64,000 nucleotides of DNA from Pseudotabrizicola formosa (GTDB lineage: Bacteria > Pseudomonadota > Alphaproteobacteria > Rhodobacterales > Rhodobacteraceae). This document shows, piece by piece, positions 25,159-33,793 of this stretch. How positions within the stretch are numbered: the first letter of the stretch is position 1; each line of letters begins with the position of its first letter. Under the pieces are notes generated by a model. That model was given only the letters and a program-made list of their open reading frames with translations. It was not told where the DNA came from and did not search any database. The translations under genes and the position numbers were made by a program. Where the stretch lies: NCBI RefSeq assembly GCF_002900965.1, contig NZ_PJOM01000001.1:248001-312000 (forward strand), in the 5' to 3' direction.

Positions 25159-25245
25159 GCCATAAATGAACCGTTTAGTTCATTTATGGCTTGAAATTGC
25201 GAACCATTAGGTTCATTTAATCTAAACCAAACAGTTCACTTATGG
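25159..25245. promoter_or_regulatory. Three GAAC-N6-GTTC palindromes
   Basis: Site 1 (25159-25190) is a perfect 32-nt palindrome: 13-bp arms GCCATAAATGAAC with a 6-nt spacer. Site 2 (25201-25214) keeps GAAC-CATTAG-GTTC. Site 3 (25224-25245) is degenerate on the left (AAAC-N6-GTTC) but repeats the right arm GTTCACTTATGG with one change. The cluster ends 8 nt before the small secreted-protein start. The geometry suits a TetR-family dimer, and a TetR gene lies two genes downstream, so it is a likely autoregulatory operator. Confidence 0.7.
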
Positions 25246-25253
25246 AGCTTCCC

Positions 25254-25421
25254 ATGCGTTCCGTTCTTTTTGCCCTTGCCGTGTCTCTGACCGCAGCCCC
25301 TGCCTTTGCTTTTGGCGTGGCCATCGACCTGCCCAACCTGACCTGGCCGCAGGAGGATCAGAGCACCCAGTCGACCAAAGGCTGCGAGACTGCCACCCCG
25401 GCGGAGCCGGCCTGCAAGTAA
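25254..25421 (+). CDS. 55-aa secreted protein
   Basis: Too short for many gene finders. It begins MRSVLFALAVSLTAAPAFAF, a clean signal peptide with an Ala-x-Ala cleavage site near residue 19. The mature part of about 35 residues is rich in Thr, Pro, Gln and Glu and has two cysteines (TKGCET and EPACK) that could form a disulfide. I do not recognise a family. GGAG in the leader precedes the ATG by 6 nt. It lies directly behind three operator-like palindromes and 66 nt before the TetR gene, so it is probably under that regulator and may be induced by the same signal. Confidence 0.72.
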   Translation: MRSVLFALAVSLTAAPAFAFGVAIDLPNLTWPQEDQSTQSTKGCETATPAEPACK

Positions 25422-25487
25422 GCTGACCGGATCGCCACCTTGCCGACAGGCCTGTTGCTGACCTATGGTCTGGCAAAAGGGGTGACC

Positions 25488-26120
25488 ATGACTGAAGTCG
25501 CGGAACAGGGCGTGCGCCGGGGGCGCAAGTTTGATCAGGTGCTGGACGGCGCCCGAACGGTCTTTTTGCGCGACGGCTTTGACGGTGCCTCGGTCGATGA
25601 CATCGCGCGTGAGGCCGGGGTCAGCAAGGCCACGCTTTACGCTTATTTCCCGGACAAGCAGATGCTTTTCAAGGAAATCTGCGCGCAGGAATGCCGTTTG
25701 CAGGCGGATGACGTTGAGGCAAGGATAGACCCGTCGATGACGGTAGAAGCCATGCTGACCTTGGCCGGAGAGCGGATTGCCGGGTTCATGATGTCGGAAT
25801 TCGGGCAGAATGCCTTTCGCCTGATCAGCGGTGAAGGCGCGCGGTTCCCTGAACTGGCGCGTGACTTCTATCGCAACGGGCCGGGGTTGGTTCACGACAG
25901 GCTGGTGCATCACTTGCATCATCTGGTGCAGAGCGGGGCGCTGCGGATTGACGATCTGGATCTGGCGGCAGAGCAGTTCATTCAGCTGTGCAAGGCGTCG
26001 CTGGCGGAAAATCTCTTGTTCCGCATGGATCATCAGGTGAACGAAGACCGCATGCGCCGGTCGGTGCGCGGTGCGGTAGACATGTTCATGGCACGTTATG
26101 GCGTGCCGACAAAGGCTTAG
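25488..26120 (+). CDS. TetR/AcrR family transcriptional regulator
   Basis: A 210-aa repressor with an N-terminal helix-turn-helix: GARTVFLRDGFDGASVDDIAREAGVSKATLYAYFPDKQMLFKEI is the full TetR signature at about residues 20-65. The C-terminal ligand domain resembles the AefR-like group (FRLISGEGARFPELARDFYR). I use ATG 25488 with AAAAGGGG upstream; an earlier in-frame TTG would add 16 non-family residues. It probably binds the GAAC-N6-GTTC cluster upstream and controls itself and the small secreted protein. Its stop overlaps the convergent folC stop by 3 nt. Confidence 0.9.
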   Translation: MTEVAEQGVRRGRKFDQVLDGARTVFLRDGFDGASVDDIAREAGVSKATLYAYFPDKQMLFKEICAQECRLQADDVEARIDPSMTVEAMLTLAGERIAGFMMSEFGQNAFRLISGEGARFPELARDFYRNGPGLVHDRLVHHLHHLVQSGALRIDDLDLAAEQFIQLCKASLAENLLFRMDHQVNEDRMRRSVRGAVDMFMARYGVPTKA

Positions 26121-27394
26121 CCGTTTTCCCGCAGGATGACGCCGGCCAGATAGAGCGAGCCACAGATCAGCACACGGGCCGCGGGGTTGATGGCGGTGAT
26201 GGCCGACAAGGCATCAGCAACCGACGCCGCCGCTGTGGCGGGCAGGCCGGCCGATCGCGCCGCGTCACGCGTGATTTCCGCCGGTAACGTGTTCTTTTCA
26301 TTCGGAATCGACACGGCGAAAAGATGCGTGGCCTGTGGTGCCAGCGGCCGCATATAGCCTGCCACATCTTTGGTGTTCAGCATGCCGCAGATCAGATAGG
26401 TCGGGCGCGTGGGCAAGCGGGCCAGCGTCGCCGCTATCGCTTGCCCGCCTGCCGGATTGTGGCCGCCGTCCAGCCAAAGCTCGACATCAGGGGCCATGTC
26501 CACCAGCGGTCCGCGGCGCAGGCGTTGCATGCGGGCGGGCCAGACGGCGCGGGTCACGGCGGCCTCGCAGGCGGCTTCGTCCCGGCCAAGCGCGCGCAGG
26601 GCGGCGATGGCACTGCCTGCGTTCTGGATCTGATGCGGGCCCGGCAGATTGGGCAACGGCAGATCCAAAAGACCGGTTTCATCTTGATAAATCAGGCGGT
26701 TGCGGTCTTCGGCCACATGCCAGTGCTGGCCATGGGCAAAGACGGGTGCCCCCATGCGCGCGGCGCGCGCCTCGATCACCGCCAAGCCCTCGGGCTCTTG
26801 CGGGCCGACGATCACCGGCACAGCGCGCTTGATGATCCCGGCCTTTTCGCCGGCAATTTCGGGCAGAGTGTCGCCAAGATATTGCTGATGGTCGATGCTG
26901 ACCGGGGTGATGAGGGTCAGGCGGGGGGTGTCGATGACGTTGGTCGCATCCAGCCGCCCGCCAAGACCCACCTCAAGCAGGGTGAAATCGGCGGGGGTGC
27001 GGGCGAAGGCCAGCAGGGCGGCGGCGGTGGTGATTTCAAAAAACGTAATGGAGTCAGGGCCATTGGCCTGCACGCATTCATCCAGCAGCGCCGTCAGCGC
27101 GGGTTCGCTGATCAACTCGCCCGCCAGCCGGATGCGTTCGTGAAACCGTGCCAGATGCGGCGAAGTATAGGCGTGGACCGCGGCGCCCGACGCCTCCAGC
27201 CCGGCGCGGATCATGGCTTGGGTGCTGCCCTTGCCATTGGTTCCGGCGATGTGGATGACAGGGGGCAAGGCGCGTTCGGGGTTGCCAAGCGCGGCCAGCA
27301 GGCGGTGCATGCGGTCCAGCGTCAGGTCGATGACCTTGGGGTGCAGGGCCATCATCCGGTCAAGGATCGCGTCAGAACCGGGGGTCAAGATCAA
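26117..27394 (-). CDS. folC: Folylpolyglutamate/dihydrofolate synthase FolC
   Basis: A 425-aa Mur-ligase-like enzyme adding glutamate to dihydropteroate and tetrahydrofolates with ATP. The P-loop is IHIAGTNGKGSTQAMI, the second motif SPHLARFHERI, then EVGLGGRLDATN, IDHQQYLG and LDGGHNPAG. The start is a TTG overlapping the accD stop as TTGA. Alphaproteobacterial FolC proteins usually contain the SDxILxRMMALHPKVIDLTLDR segment, which would be lost with the next ATG. It is translationally coupled to accD, as is common in this order. Confidence 0.93.
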   Translation of the reverse strand: MILTPGSDAILDRMMALHPKVIDLTLDRMHRLLAALGNPERALPPVIHIAGTNGKGSTQAMIRAGLEASGAAVHAYTSPHLARFHERIRLAGELISEPALTALLDECVQANGPDSITFFEITTAAALLAFARTPADFTLLEVGLGGRLDATNVIDTPRLTLITPVSIDHQQYLGDTLPEIAGEKAGIIKRAVPVIVGPQEPEGLAVIEARAARMGAPVFAHGQHWHVAEDRNRLIYQDETGLLDLPLPNLPGPHQIQNAGSAIAALRALGRDEAACEAAVTRAVWPARMQRLRRGPLVDMAPDVELWLDGGHNPAGGQAIAATLARLPTRPTYLICGMLNTKDVAGYMRPLAPQATHLFAVSIPNEKNTLPAEITRDAARSAGLPATAAASVADALSAITAINPAARVLICGSLYLAGVILRENG

Positions 27395-28320
27395 CCTGCT
27401 GTGGGGGCTGCTGGTGTGGCCACAACGGCTGGTTCCGGTGTCGGGGCGGGCAGGTCGCCTTTGACGGCAGGGGGTTGGTTGGTCAGCATCCGCAGGATGG
27501 TGATCAGCTCTTCGCGCAGAGACTTGCGATGCGTCACACGGTCCAGCATGCCGTGGTCCAGCAGATATTCGGCGCGCTGGAAGCCTTCGGGCAGCTTTTC
27601 GCGGATGGTCTGTTCGATCACCCGCGGCCCGGCAAAGCAGATCAGGGCATTGGGTTCGGAAATCTGCACATCGCCCAGCATGGCGTAAGAGGCGGTCACC
27701 CCCCCGGTTGTGGGGTGGGTCAGCACGACAACATAGGGCAGCCGCGCCTCTTTAAGCATTTGAACTGCAACGGTTGTTCGCGGCATTTGCATCAGTGACA
27801 GAATGCCCTCCTGCATGCGGGCACCACCGGCGGCGGAGAACAGGATGAGGGGGCGTTTGAGCTTTACGGCGCGCTCAGCCGCGGCAAGGATGGCGTTGCC
27901 GACATACATGCCCATGGAGCCTGCCATGAAGCTGAAATCCTGTGCCACGGCAACCACTTGGGTGCGGCCGATCTCGCCTTCGGCGACCAGCATCGCCTCT
28001 TTCTCGCCTGTCGCCTTCTGTGCGGCCTTCAGACGGTCGGGGTATTTCTTCTGATCCTTGAAATGCAGCGGGTCCACGACCGCCTCGGGCACCTTCACTT
28101 CGGTGAAAATACCCGTATCAAACAAGGACTTGAACCGATCGCGCGGGCTGATCGCCATGTGGTGGTCGCAGTTGGAACAGACGTTCAGATTCTCGGCCAA
28201 TTCGCGGTGGAACAGCATGGTTCCGCATTCGGGGCACTTCGTCCACAGGTTTTCCGGCACTTCCCGACGCGAGAAGAGCGAGTTGATTTTCGGGCGGACG
28301 TAGTTCGAGATCCAGTTCAT
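27391..28320 (-). CDS. accD: Acetyl-CoA carboxylase carboxyltransferase beta, AccD
   Basis: A 309-aa subunit transferring carboxyl from carboxybiotin to acetyl-CoA, first step of fatty acid synthesis. An N-terminal zinc ribbon CPECGTMLFHRELAENLNVCSNC-type (four cysteines, residues 29-51) precedes the crotonase-like core with SAAGGARMQEG and HPTTGGVTASYAMLGD. A Pro/Ala-rich C-terminal tail (about 25 residues) is typical of this group. GAAAGG lies upstream of the ATG. First of the accD-folC pair. Confidence 0.96.
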   Translation of the reverse strand: MNWISNYVRPKINSLFSRREVPENLWTKCPECGTMLFHRELAENLNVCSNCDHHMAISPRDRFKSLFDTGIFTEVKVPEAVVDPLHFKDQKKYPDRLKAAQKATGEKEAMLVAEGEIGRTQVVAVAQDFSFMAGSMGMYVGNAILAAAERAVKLKRPLILFSAAGGARMQEGILSLMQMPRTTVAVQMLKEARLPYVVVLTHPTTGGVTASYAMLGDVQISEPNALICFAGPRVIEQTIREKLPEGFQRAEYLLDHGMLDRVTHRKSLREELITILRMLTNQPPAVKGDLPAPTPEPAVVATPAAPTAG

Positions 28321-28471
28321 GCGGGCGGGCCTTTCGGGTGCCGGTCTTTGGTTTCAGATAGAGCGCCGGGGCGGGATTTGCAATCGGCAGCGGCGTAGGG
28401 ATCGCGTCTGGCGGGCGTATGGTTTGCGTATGGCTTACGTCATGACGTTGGTGCGCAGGGTGTTTGAGCGG

Positions 28472-29338
28472 TCAGGACAGGATGAAAGCGCTGTCGGGCA
28501 AGCGCAGGATCAGGTTGGGGTCGGGGCAGATGGACTGCCAGACATCCCACAGACTGCTGTGGCCGACGCCATAGAAGTTGCCGCCGGTCTGGCCCAGCAT
28601 GTCGGTCATGATCTGGAAATGCACATGCGGGGCCCAGCCGCCATTCTCGGGCCAGTCGCCCAAGTCGGCGATGTGCTGGCCTGCGGCGACCGGTGCGCCG
28701 GGTTCGAGAAGATCGGGAAGGGTGGCGGCGAGGTGGCCGTAGAGGGTGTAGAACGGGACATCCCCGGCGCAGTGTTGCAGGATCAGCGTATGGCCATAGT
28801 CCAGCGGGTCTGCGTTGTAGGTCAGGTGCAGGACACGGCCCGGCAGGGGTGCATAGAGCGGGGTTCCGGCGGGCGCGAAGACATCAATGCCAAGGTGGCG
28901 GGTGCGGCGTTCCGGGCTGATGGCATCGGCGAACTGGGCGGTGCGGTAGACCGAGCGATCCTCGCCATAGGTGCCGATGCCGTAGGGGATGCCCTTTGCC
29001 GCAAACCACGCGTCAAAGGCGCGGTCCGAGAAGGCGGGCATGTCGGGGTGTTCGCCATTGGTCAGCAGGGCGAGGGTAGGGCCGCTGGCGATATCGGGGC
29101 GGAACAGCGGCGCAAAGCTCTGGCCTTGCAGATGGGCGGAGATCTGCGGGGCGGTGGGAATCGCAGGCTGGCCGCGCCCTGCGCGCAGGATCGCGCGCAG
29201 CAGGCCATGGTCGGCCACGCGCAGCCGGGCGGCCACCGGGGCGGGGCTGGCGGCGATGAGGGCGGGCAGATCCTGCGGGGCGGCGCCGCTGGCGCGCAGG
29301 GCGGCGTAGAGGTCGGGCTGGTCGGGAAGCGGGTGCAT
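28472..29338 (-). CDS. M23 metallopeptidase-domain protein
   Basis: A 288-aa protein. Zinc ligands are His148 and Asp152 in RHLGIDVFAPAGTPLYAP and His240 in GGWAPHVHFQ, with His202 in TLYGHLAAT. All LytM-type catalytic residues are present. No signal peptide or lipobox is visible, unusual for a cell-wall hydrolase, so the protein may act in the cytosol or on another substrate. The IDVFAPAGTPLYAP, DPLDYGHTLILQH, FYTLYGHL and NGGWAPHVHFQIMTDMLG wording recalls the central domain of large proteins that I remember as joining an APH kinase, this peptidase domain and a class III PLP enzyme. It lies 6 nt downstream of the DUF1624 gene. Confidence 0.82.
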   Translation of the reverse strand: MHPLPDQPDLYAALRASGAAPQDLPALIAASPAPVAARLRVADHGLLRAILRAGRGQPAIPTAPQISAHLQGQSFAPLFRPDIASGPTLALLTNGEHPDMPAFSDRAFDAWFAAKGIPYGIGTYGEDRSVYRTAQFADAISPERRTRHLGIDVFAPAGTPLYAPLPGRVLHLTYNADPLDYGHTLILQHCAGDVPFYTLYGHLAATLPDLLEPGAPVAAGQHIADLGDWPENGGWAPHVHFQIMTDMLGQTGGNFYGVGHSSLWDVWQSICPDPNLILRLPDSAFILS

Positions 29339-29344
29339 GGCGGC

Positions 29345-30064
29345 CTACAGGTAGCGGGTGAAGAGGTAGACCGCGCCGAACAGCACGGGCTGGTGGATCA
29401 GGTAGATGGCAAGGCTGTGCCTGCCGGGCCAGAGCATCGCGCGACCGAGGCGCCCCGGTTGCCAGCGGCGCAAGGTATCCCATGCGCCGGCGCGGGTCAT
29501 CAATTTGGCGATGGCGATGCCAAGCAGGACCGGGCAGAGCCAGGGCAGCAGCGGTTCATAATCCATCATCGGCGGGATGGTGGTGGAGAGGCCGAGCCAG
29601 ATCCAATAGGGGTCGTTGAAGAGGTCAGAGCGGAGCAGATGCGGGGCGGTGAAGGCTGCCGCCGCGACGGCGACGGTCAGGATGATGGGCGCGCGCAGGA
29701 ACAGCAGCCCGATCAGGCTGCCCGCCGCGATGGCATGCAGGATGCCCCAGCGGATGAACTGGCCGCTCATGGCGACATAGGTGGCGATGGTCACAAGGGC
29801 GGCGGCTCCGGCCAGCATGGCAAAGCGCTTCCAGAAGGCAGGCCAGCGGATGCCAGTGCCATGGGCCAGCCAGAGCGAGACCCCGGCGAGAAACAGGAAG
29901 CTGGAGGCGATGGCGCGGGCGATCAGCGGCCATGGCCCCTGAAAGACGAAGCCCGGGGGCAGATGGGCAAAGAGCATCAGGTCGAAGGTAAGGTGATAGC
30001 CCGCCATCGCCAGAAGGGCGAGGCTGCGGGCAAGGTCGATGGCCGGGATGCGGTGCGATGTCAT
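29345..30064 (-). CDS. DUF1624 heparan-alpha-glucosaminide acetyltransferase-like membrane protein
   Basis: A 239-aa protein with about seven hydrophobic helices. The start MTSHRIPAIDLARSLALLAMAGYHLTFDLMLF and the R-W-G-ILH motif (QFIRWGILHAIAAGSLIGLLFL) are those of DUF1624, an acyltransferase-3-like family related to lysosomal HGSNAT. Near the C terminus GRHSLAIYLIHQPVLFGAVYLF is a further family feature. It presumably transfers acyl groups across the inner membrane to an unknown substrate. First gene of a pair with the M23 protein. Confidence 0.82.
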   Translation of the reverse strand: MTSHRIPAIDLARSLALLAMAGYHLTFDLMLFAHLPPGFVFQGPWPLIARAIASSFLFLAGVSLWLAHGTGIRWPAFWKRFAMLAGAAALVTIATYVAMSGQFIRWGILHAIAAGSLIGLLFLRAPIILTVAVAAAAFTAPHLLRSDLFNDPYWIWLGLSTTIPPMMDYEPLLPWLCPVLLGIAIAKLMTRAGAWDTLRRWQPGRLGRAMLWPGRHSLAIYLIHQPVLFGAVYLFTRYL

Positions 30065-30147
30065 GGGGCGGCACAGTAGCCATATGGGCGGCGGAGGGAA
30101 GGGGCGGTGTTGGGGGCGGAGGCCGCTCCGCCGATGCGGGGACGGGT

Positions 30148-30169
30148 GGCGGGGAGACCCCCGCCCTAC
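30148..30169 (-). repeat. REP palindrome (variant core)
   Basis: Read on the minus strand: GTAG then GGCGGGGG-TC-TCCCCGCC, a one-base variant of the common unit. It forms part of the repeat cluster upstream of ilvD. The 20-nt stretch at 30141-30160 is repeated directly at 30252-30271. Confidence 0.75.
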
Positions 30170-30223
30170 CGGCACGGCAAACGCATCGCGGTGTGTCATG
30201 GCGCGGCGTGTGCCAGCCACGGG

Positions 30224-30271
30224 GTAGGGCGGGGTTCACCCCGCCTTGGGGGACGGGTGGCGGGGAGACCC
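30224..30271. repeat. REP palindrome and truncated inverted partner
   Basis: A complete plus-strand unit with GTAG head (30224-30245) is followed by a partial partner, GGCGGGGAGACCC at 30259-30271, that has lost its CTAC end. The truncated copy shares its left flank with the unit at 30148. Confidence 0.75.
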
Positions 30272-30341
30272 AAGCACGACCCGGAATTGGGGGCGTGAAA
30301 GACAGTTGCCACGCCAGAGTATGAGGCGGTGGCGTTGATGG

Positions 30342-30400
30342 GTAGGGCGGGGTTCACCCCGCCACATCGCGCGGCAATGGCGGGGTGAACCCCGCCCTAC
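30342..30400. repeat. Complete REP pair (BIME-like) upstream of ilvD
   Basis: Two intact units face outward: GTAG-headed at 30342-30363 and its inverted copy ending CTAC at 30379-30400, separated by 15 nt. The 431-nt region 30065-30495 holds five units in all, plus an AT-richer stretch and the ilvD ribosome binding site; I see no gene in it. Confidence 0.85.
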
Positions 30401-30495
30401 GCCCGCGATTCGGTTTTATACCCTGTTTTCGCGGCTTGCCCCCGGGGGGTTCGCCGATTATTCCCGTTCCAGCCAGTCATTACGGGAGGATGCCC

Positions 30496-32232
30496 ATGTC
30501 CACGAACCAGCGTTTCGACAAGTCGAAACTTCCCAGCCGCCATGTGACCGAAGGCCCGGCGCGCGCGCCGCACCGGTCGTATTTCTATGCCATGGGCATC
30601 ACCGAGGAAGAGATTCACCAGCCCTGGGTCGGCGTGGCCACCTGCTGGAACGAGGCGGCACCCTGCAACATCTCGCTCAACCGTCAGGCGCAGATCGTCA
30701 AGCATGGGGTGAAAAAGGGGGGCGGCACGCCGCGCGAGTTTACCACCATCACCGTGACCGATGGCATCGCGATGGGGCATGAGGGGATGCGCTCATCCCT
30801 CGCCTCGCGCGATGCGATTGCCGATACGGTGGAGCTGACGATGCGCGGGCATTGCTATGACGCGCTGGTGGGTCTGGCCGGCTGTGACAAATCCCTGCCC
30901 GGGATGATGATGGCGATGGTGCGGCTGAACGTGCCATCGGTGTTCATCTATGGCGGGTCGATCCTGCCGGGCCGCTACAAGGGCCAGGACATCACCGTGC
31001 AGGACATGTTCGAGGCGGTGGGCAAGAACCAGGCCGGGACGCTGTCAGCGGCGGAGCTGGAGATCATGGAGCGGGTGGCCTGCCCGTCCTCGGGGGCGTG
31101 CGGCGCGCAATACACCGCCAATACCATGGCCTGCGTGTCCGAGGCCATCGGGCTGGCGCTGCTGAACTCCTCCGGCGCGCCTGCCCCTTACGAGAGTCGG
31201 GATCAGTATGGCGAGGCGTCGGGCGTCGCCGTGATGAACCTGATTGAAAAGAACATCCGGGCGCGGGACATTGTGACGCGCAAGAGCCTTGAGAATGCGG
31301 CGCGGGTTGTGGCCTGCACCGGGGGCAGCACCAATGGCGCGCTGCACTTGCCGGCGATTGCGCATGAGGCGGGGATTGATTTCGATCTGTTCGACGTGGC
31401 CGACATCATGCGCGACACGCCCTATTTCGTCGATCTGCGACCGGGCGGGAAATATGTCGCCAAGGATCTGTACGAGGTTGGCGGCGTGCCGATCGTGATG
31501 AAAGAGCTGATGAAACTAGGCCTGATGCATGAGGATTGCATCACCGCCAGCGGCAAGACCATCGGCGAGTCGCTGGATGAGATTGTGGGCGAGGCCGATG
31601 GCCGGGTGATCTACCCCGTCTCGACCCCGATCACCAAGACCGGCGGCGTGGTGGGGCTGAAGGGCAATCTGGCACCCGATGGGGCGATCGTGAAGGTGGC
31701 GGGCATGTCCGAGGCCGAGCAGGTGTTCACCGGCCCGGCGCGGGTGTTCGAATGCGAGGAAGACGCGTTCGAGGCGGTGAAGAACCGCGACTATGCCGAG
31801 GGCGATGTGATCGTGATCCGCAATGAGGGCCCAGCGGGCGGGCCAGGGATGCGCGAGATGCTGTCGACCACCGCCGCGCTGTCTGGGCAGGGGATGGGCA
31901 AGAAGGTGGCGCTGATCACCGATGGCCGGTTCTCGGGTGCCACACGCGGGTTCTGCGTGGGGCATGTGGGGCCGGAGGCGGCGCATGGCGGGCCGATTGC
32001 GCTGATCCGGACCGGCGATGTGATCACGCTCAACGCGCTGACCGGCGAGCTGTCGGTGGCTTTGAGTGATGACGAGCTGGCGGCGCGCAAGGCCGAGTGG
32101 AAAGGCCCGCGCGAGACGCAATATGCCACCGGGGCGCTGTATAAATATGCCAAGCTGGTGGGGGGCGCGCGCTGGGGTGCGGTGACGCATCCGGGGGCCA
32201 AGGCTGAAAAGCATGTCTATATGGACCAGTAA
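30496..32232 (+). CDS. ilvD: Dihydroxy-acid dehydratase IlvD
   Basis: A 578-aa iron-sulfur enzyme making 2-oxo acids for valine, leucine and isoleucine synthesis. Cluster cysteines are in [11 protein letters not shown] and [11 protein letters not shown], with a further Cys in [14 protein letters not shown]. The substrate/Mg site [18 protein letters not shown] and the C-terminal [23 protein letters not shown] are typical. GGGAGG at 30484-30489 is 6 nt before ATG 30496, which I prefer to the ATG at 30490. It overlaps the next gene by 20 nt. Confidence 0.95.
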   Translation: MSTNQRFDKSKLPSRHVTEGPARAPHRSYFYAMGITEEEIHQPWVGVATCWNEAAPCNISLNRQAQIVKHGVKKGGGTPREFTTITVTDGIAMGHEGMRSSLASRDAIADTVELTMRGHCYDALVGLAGCDKSLPGMMMAMVRLNVPSVFIYGGSILPGRYKGQDITVQDMFEAVGKNQAGTLSAAELEIMERVACPSSGACGAQYTANTMACVSEAIGLALLNSSGAPAPYESRDQYGEASGVAVMNLIEKNIRARDIVTRKSLENAARVVACTGGSTNGALHLPAIAHEAGIDFDLFDVADIMRDTPYFVDLRPGGKYVAKDLYEVGGVPIVMKELMKLGLMHEDCITASGKTIGESLDEIVGEADGRVIYPVSTPITKTGGVVGLKGNLAPDGAIVKVAGMSEAEQVFTGPARVFECEEDAFEAVKNRDYAEGDVIVIRNEGPAGGPGMREMLSTTAALSGQGMGKKVALITDGRFSGATRGFCVGHVGPEAAHGGPIALIRTGDVITLNALTGELSVALSDDELAARKAEWKGPRETQYATGALYKYAKLVGGARWGAVTHPGAKAEKHVYMDQ

Positions 32233-32779
32233 GGCCCGGGTTGCGGTGCTGGGGCTGGCCTTGTGCCAGCCCTTTGCCGTCCGCGCAGAGGTGCCGCTGC
32301 CCAAGGCGGTGACGCTGCGGGCGCAGGAGATTACGGTGCAGGGCCCGGCAGGCTATTGCCCGGACCCGGCCACGCTGACCCAGAGTGATGGCGCGGTGGC
32401 GGTGTTGCTGGGGCGCTGCACCGACCGGGCGGCGGCTTTGCCTGCGGTGATTTCTGTCACCTTTGGCCGGGCTGGCAGCGCGGCGGTGATGGCGGCGGGC
32501 GGGCCGCAGATGGCGGCGTTCTTTGCGACCGAGGCGGGGCGCAAATCGCTGAGCCGCCGGGGGCGGGCGGCGGATGTTGCGGTGACCTCGGCCCGGACCG
32601 TGGGGGAGCTGTTCCTGTTCCGGGTGGCGGACCGGGGGGAGGGCACCTATTGGCGCGGGATGACCGCGATGGGCGGGCGCACGGTGAGCATCAAGGTCTC
32701 TGGCCCCGATCTGGACGAGGTGGAAAGCCGCAAGCTGGTGGAGGCCACCAGCCGCGCGCTGCGCCGGGCCAATCGCTGA
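32213..32779 (+). CDS. Exported protein of unknown function
   Basis: A 188-aa protein with an N-terminal signal sequence ([19 protein letters not shown], cleavage near residue 25) and a mature domain with two cysteines (GYCPDP and GRCTD). The central [26 protein letters not shown] and [24 protein letters not shown] form alternating strands and helices. Similar short exported proteins occur next to ilvD in related bacteria as far as I recall, but no function is known to me. The 20-nt overlap with ilvD suggests coupled expression. Confidence 0.7.
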   Translation: MSIWTSKARVAVLGLALCQPFAVRAEVPLPKAVTLRAQEITVQGPAGYCPDPATLTQSDGAVAVLLGRCTDRAAALPAVISVTFGRAGSAAVMAAGGPQMAAFFATEAGRKSLSRRGRAADVAVTSARTVGELFLFRVADRGEGTYWRGMTAMGGRTVSIKVSGPDLDEVESRKLVEATSRALRRANR

Positions 32780-32955
32780 GGCCCCGCGCCGATGTCGAAT
32801 GCCATCCGTAAGCGACCCGAACCTTTGGATTTTCTGAACCTTGTCGGACGGCCGTGCCAAGCAATCGCGACTCGACTGCCAAGCTTTTCCGACCCAAGCT
32901 GGACCTTTGCTGCGGGACGCGCGAGGGTCCGCTGTGCGGACGAAGCGGACGCTCC

Positions 32956-33414
32956 TTAACCAATCCCTTTTTCCATGATGACTGTCCGTTCTTCGCCGTG
33001 AAAAACGTCCCGAACCTCGGTATATCCGAGCTGAGCGTAGAATGGCTTTGCTGTCAGAGAGGCTGGCACCTGAAGCATAGTAGTGCCTCCACGCTTTGCC
33101 GTTATCTCGATGGCTTTCATCAGCTGTCTTCCAACGCCCTGACCTTGCACATCGGGGTCTACAAAAACGGTCCGCACGACCTCGCCGTCCAGACTTGCAG
33201 TGCCAACCGTGACATTGTTTTTAATGGCGACCAGAACCGTGCGGGTCTTGAGGAGACGCTGAACTGTATCGGTTGAAAAATTTGCGACCACTCGTTCGAT
33301 GACTGCGTGGGAATAGTCCTGAGCGTTGCTTATGCGGATTGTTTTTTGCACTAACCCGCTGATCTGACCTGCGTCAGACTCTTGGGCGAGGCGAATTTGC
33401 AGAGAGTGTTTCAT
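32956..33414 (-). CDS. GNAT N-acetyltransferase in a low-GC island
   Basis: A 152-aa acetyltransferase. It has IRLAQESDAGQISGLVQKTI at the start, TVFVDPDVQGQGVGRQLMKAIEITAKRGG with the acetyl-CoA loop QGQGVG, and PFYAQLGYTEV near the end. The gene and its flanks are visibly poorer in G+C and use A/T-ending codons (AAA, AAT, ACA, TTT) unlike neighbouring genes, a sign of recent transfer. It sits alone, transcribed against its neighbours, with a REP pair immediately upstream. The substrate is unknown. The start MKHSLQIRL is chosen over longer frames lacking family sequence. Confidence 0.82.
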   Translation of the reverse strand: MKHSLQIRLAQESDAGQISGLVQKTIRISNAQDYSHAVIERVVANFSTDTVQRLLKTRTVLVAIKNNVTVGTASLDGEVVRTVFVDPDVQGQGVGRQLMKAIEITAKRGGTTMLQVPASLTAKPFYAQLGYTEVRDVFHGEERTVIMEKGIG

Positions 33415-33793
33415 AACCGCAGAATGGCGAGGAAGCACCAACAAGGCAATGACCGATAAGGGCTCTTTTCGCTCGTTCGCTGCGTCAGGTGCGAATGGCG
33501 GTTTCCTTTTTTCCATGCGATTTGGGTCAGTGGTCTGACACAAAAATCGGCTTTGCCTGGGATCGGACGGCTGGTTGCCGGGCGTAGGGCGGGGTTCACC
33601 CGCGATGCGGGAGCCTGTGGCAGGGTGAACCCCGCCCTACCCTTTGGGAGGAAGCGCAGCCCCGGCGCATCCGGTTGCCAGTCCTCGCCTGCAAAGTATG
33701 TGGAGTCTTGGTGTTTTTTGCGGCAATAAAGGGAATCGTTGCCGGTGTGTGAACAATCAGCGGCATTTTCCGGGTGGGGTTTCGCGAAAGCAG
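33415..33793. other. 379-nt gap, partly low-GC, with a REP pair
   Basis: The first 150 nt share the low-GC composition of the GNAT gene and contain no credible ORF. A REP pair occupies 33584-33640. The remainder includes an AT-rich stretch (TTTTTTGCGGCAATAAAG near 33713-33730) that may hold the promoter of the DUF6478 gene. Confidence 0.4.
33584..33640. repeat. REP pair with one decayed arm
   Basis: GTAG-headed unit at 33584-33601 has lost the last bases of its palindrome (ACCC then GCG). The inverted partner at 33619-33640 is complete but for one G-to-A change and ends in CTAC. It borders the low-GC GNAT region. Confidence 0.8.
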
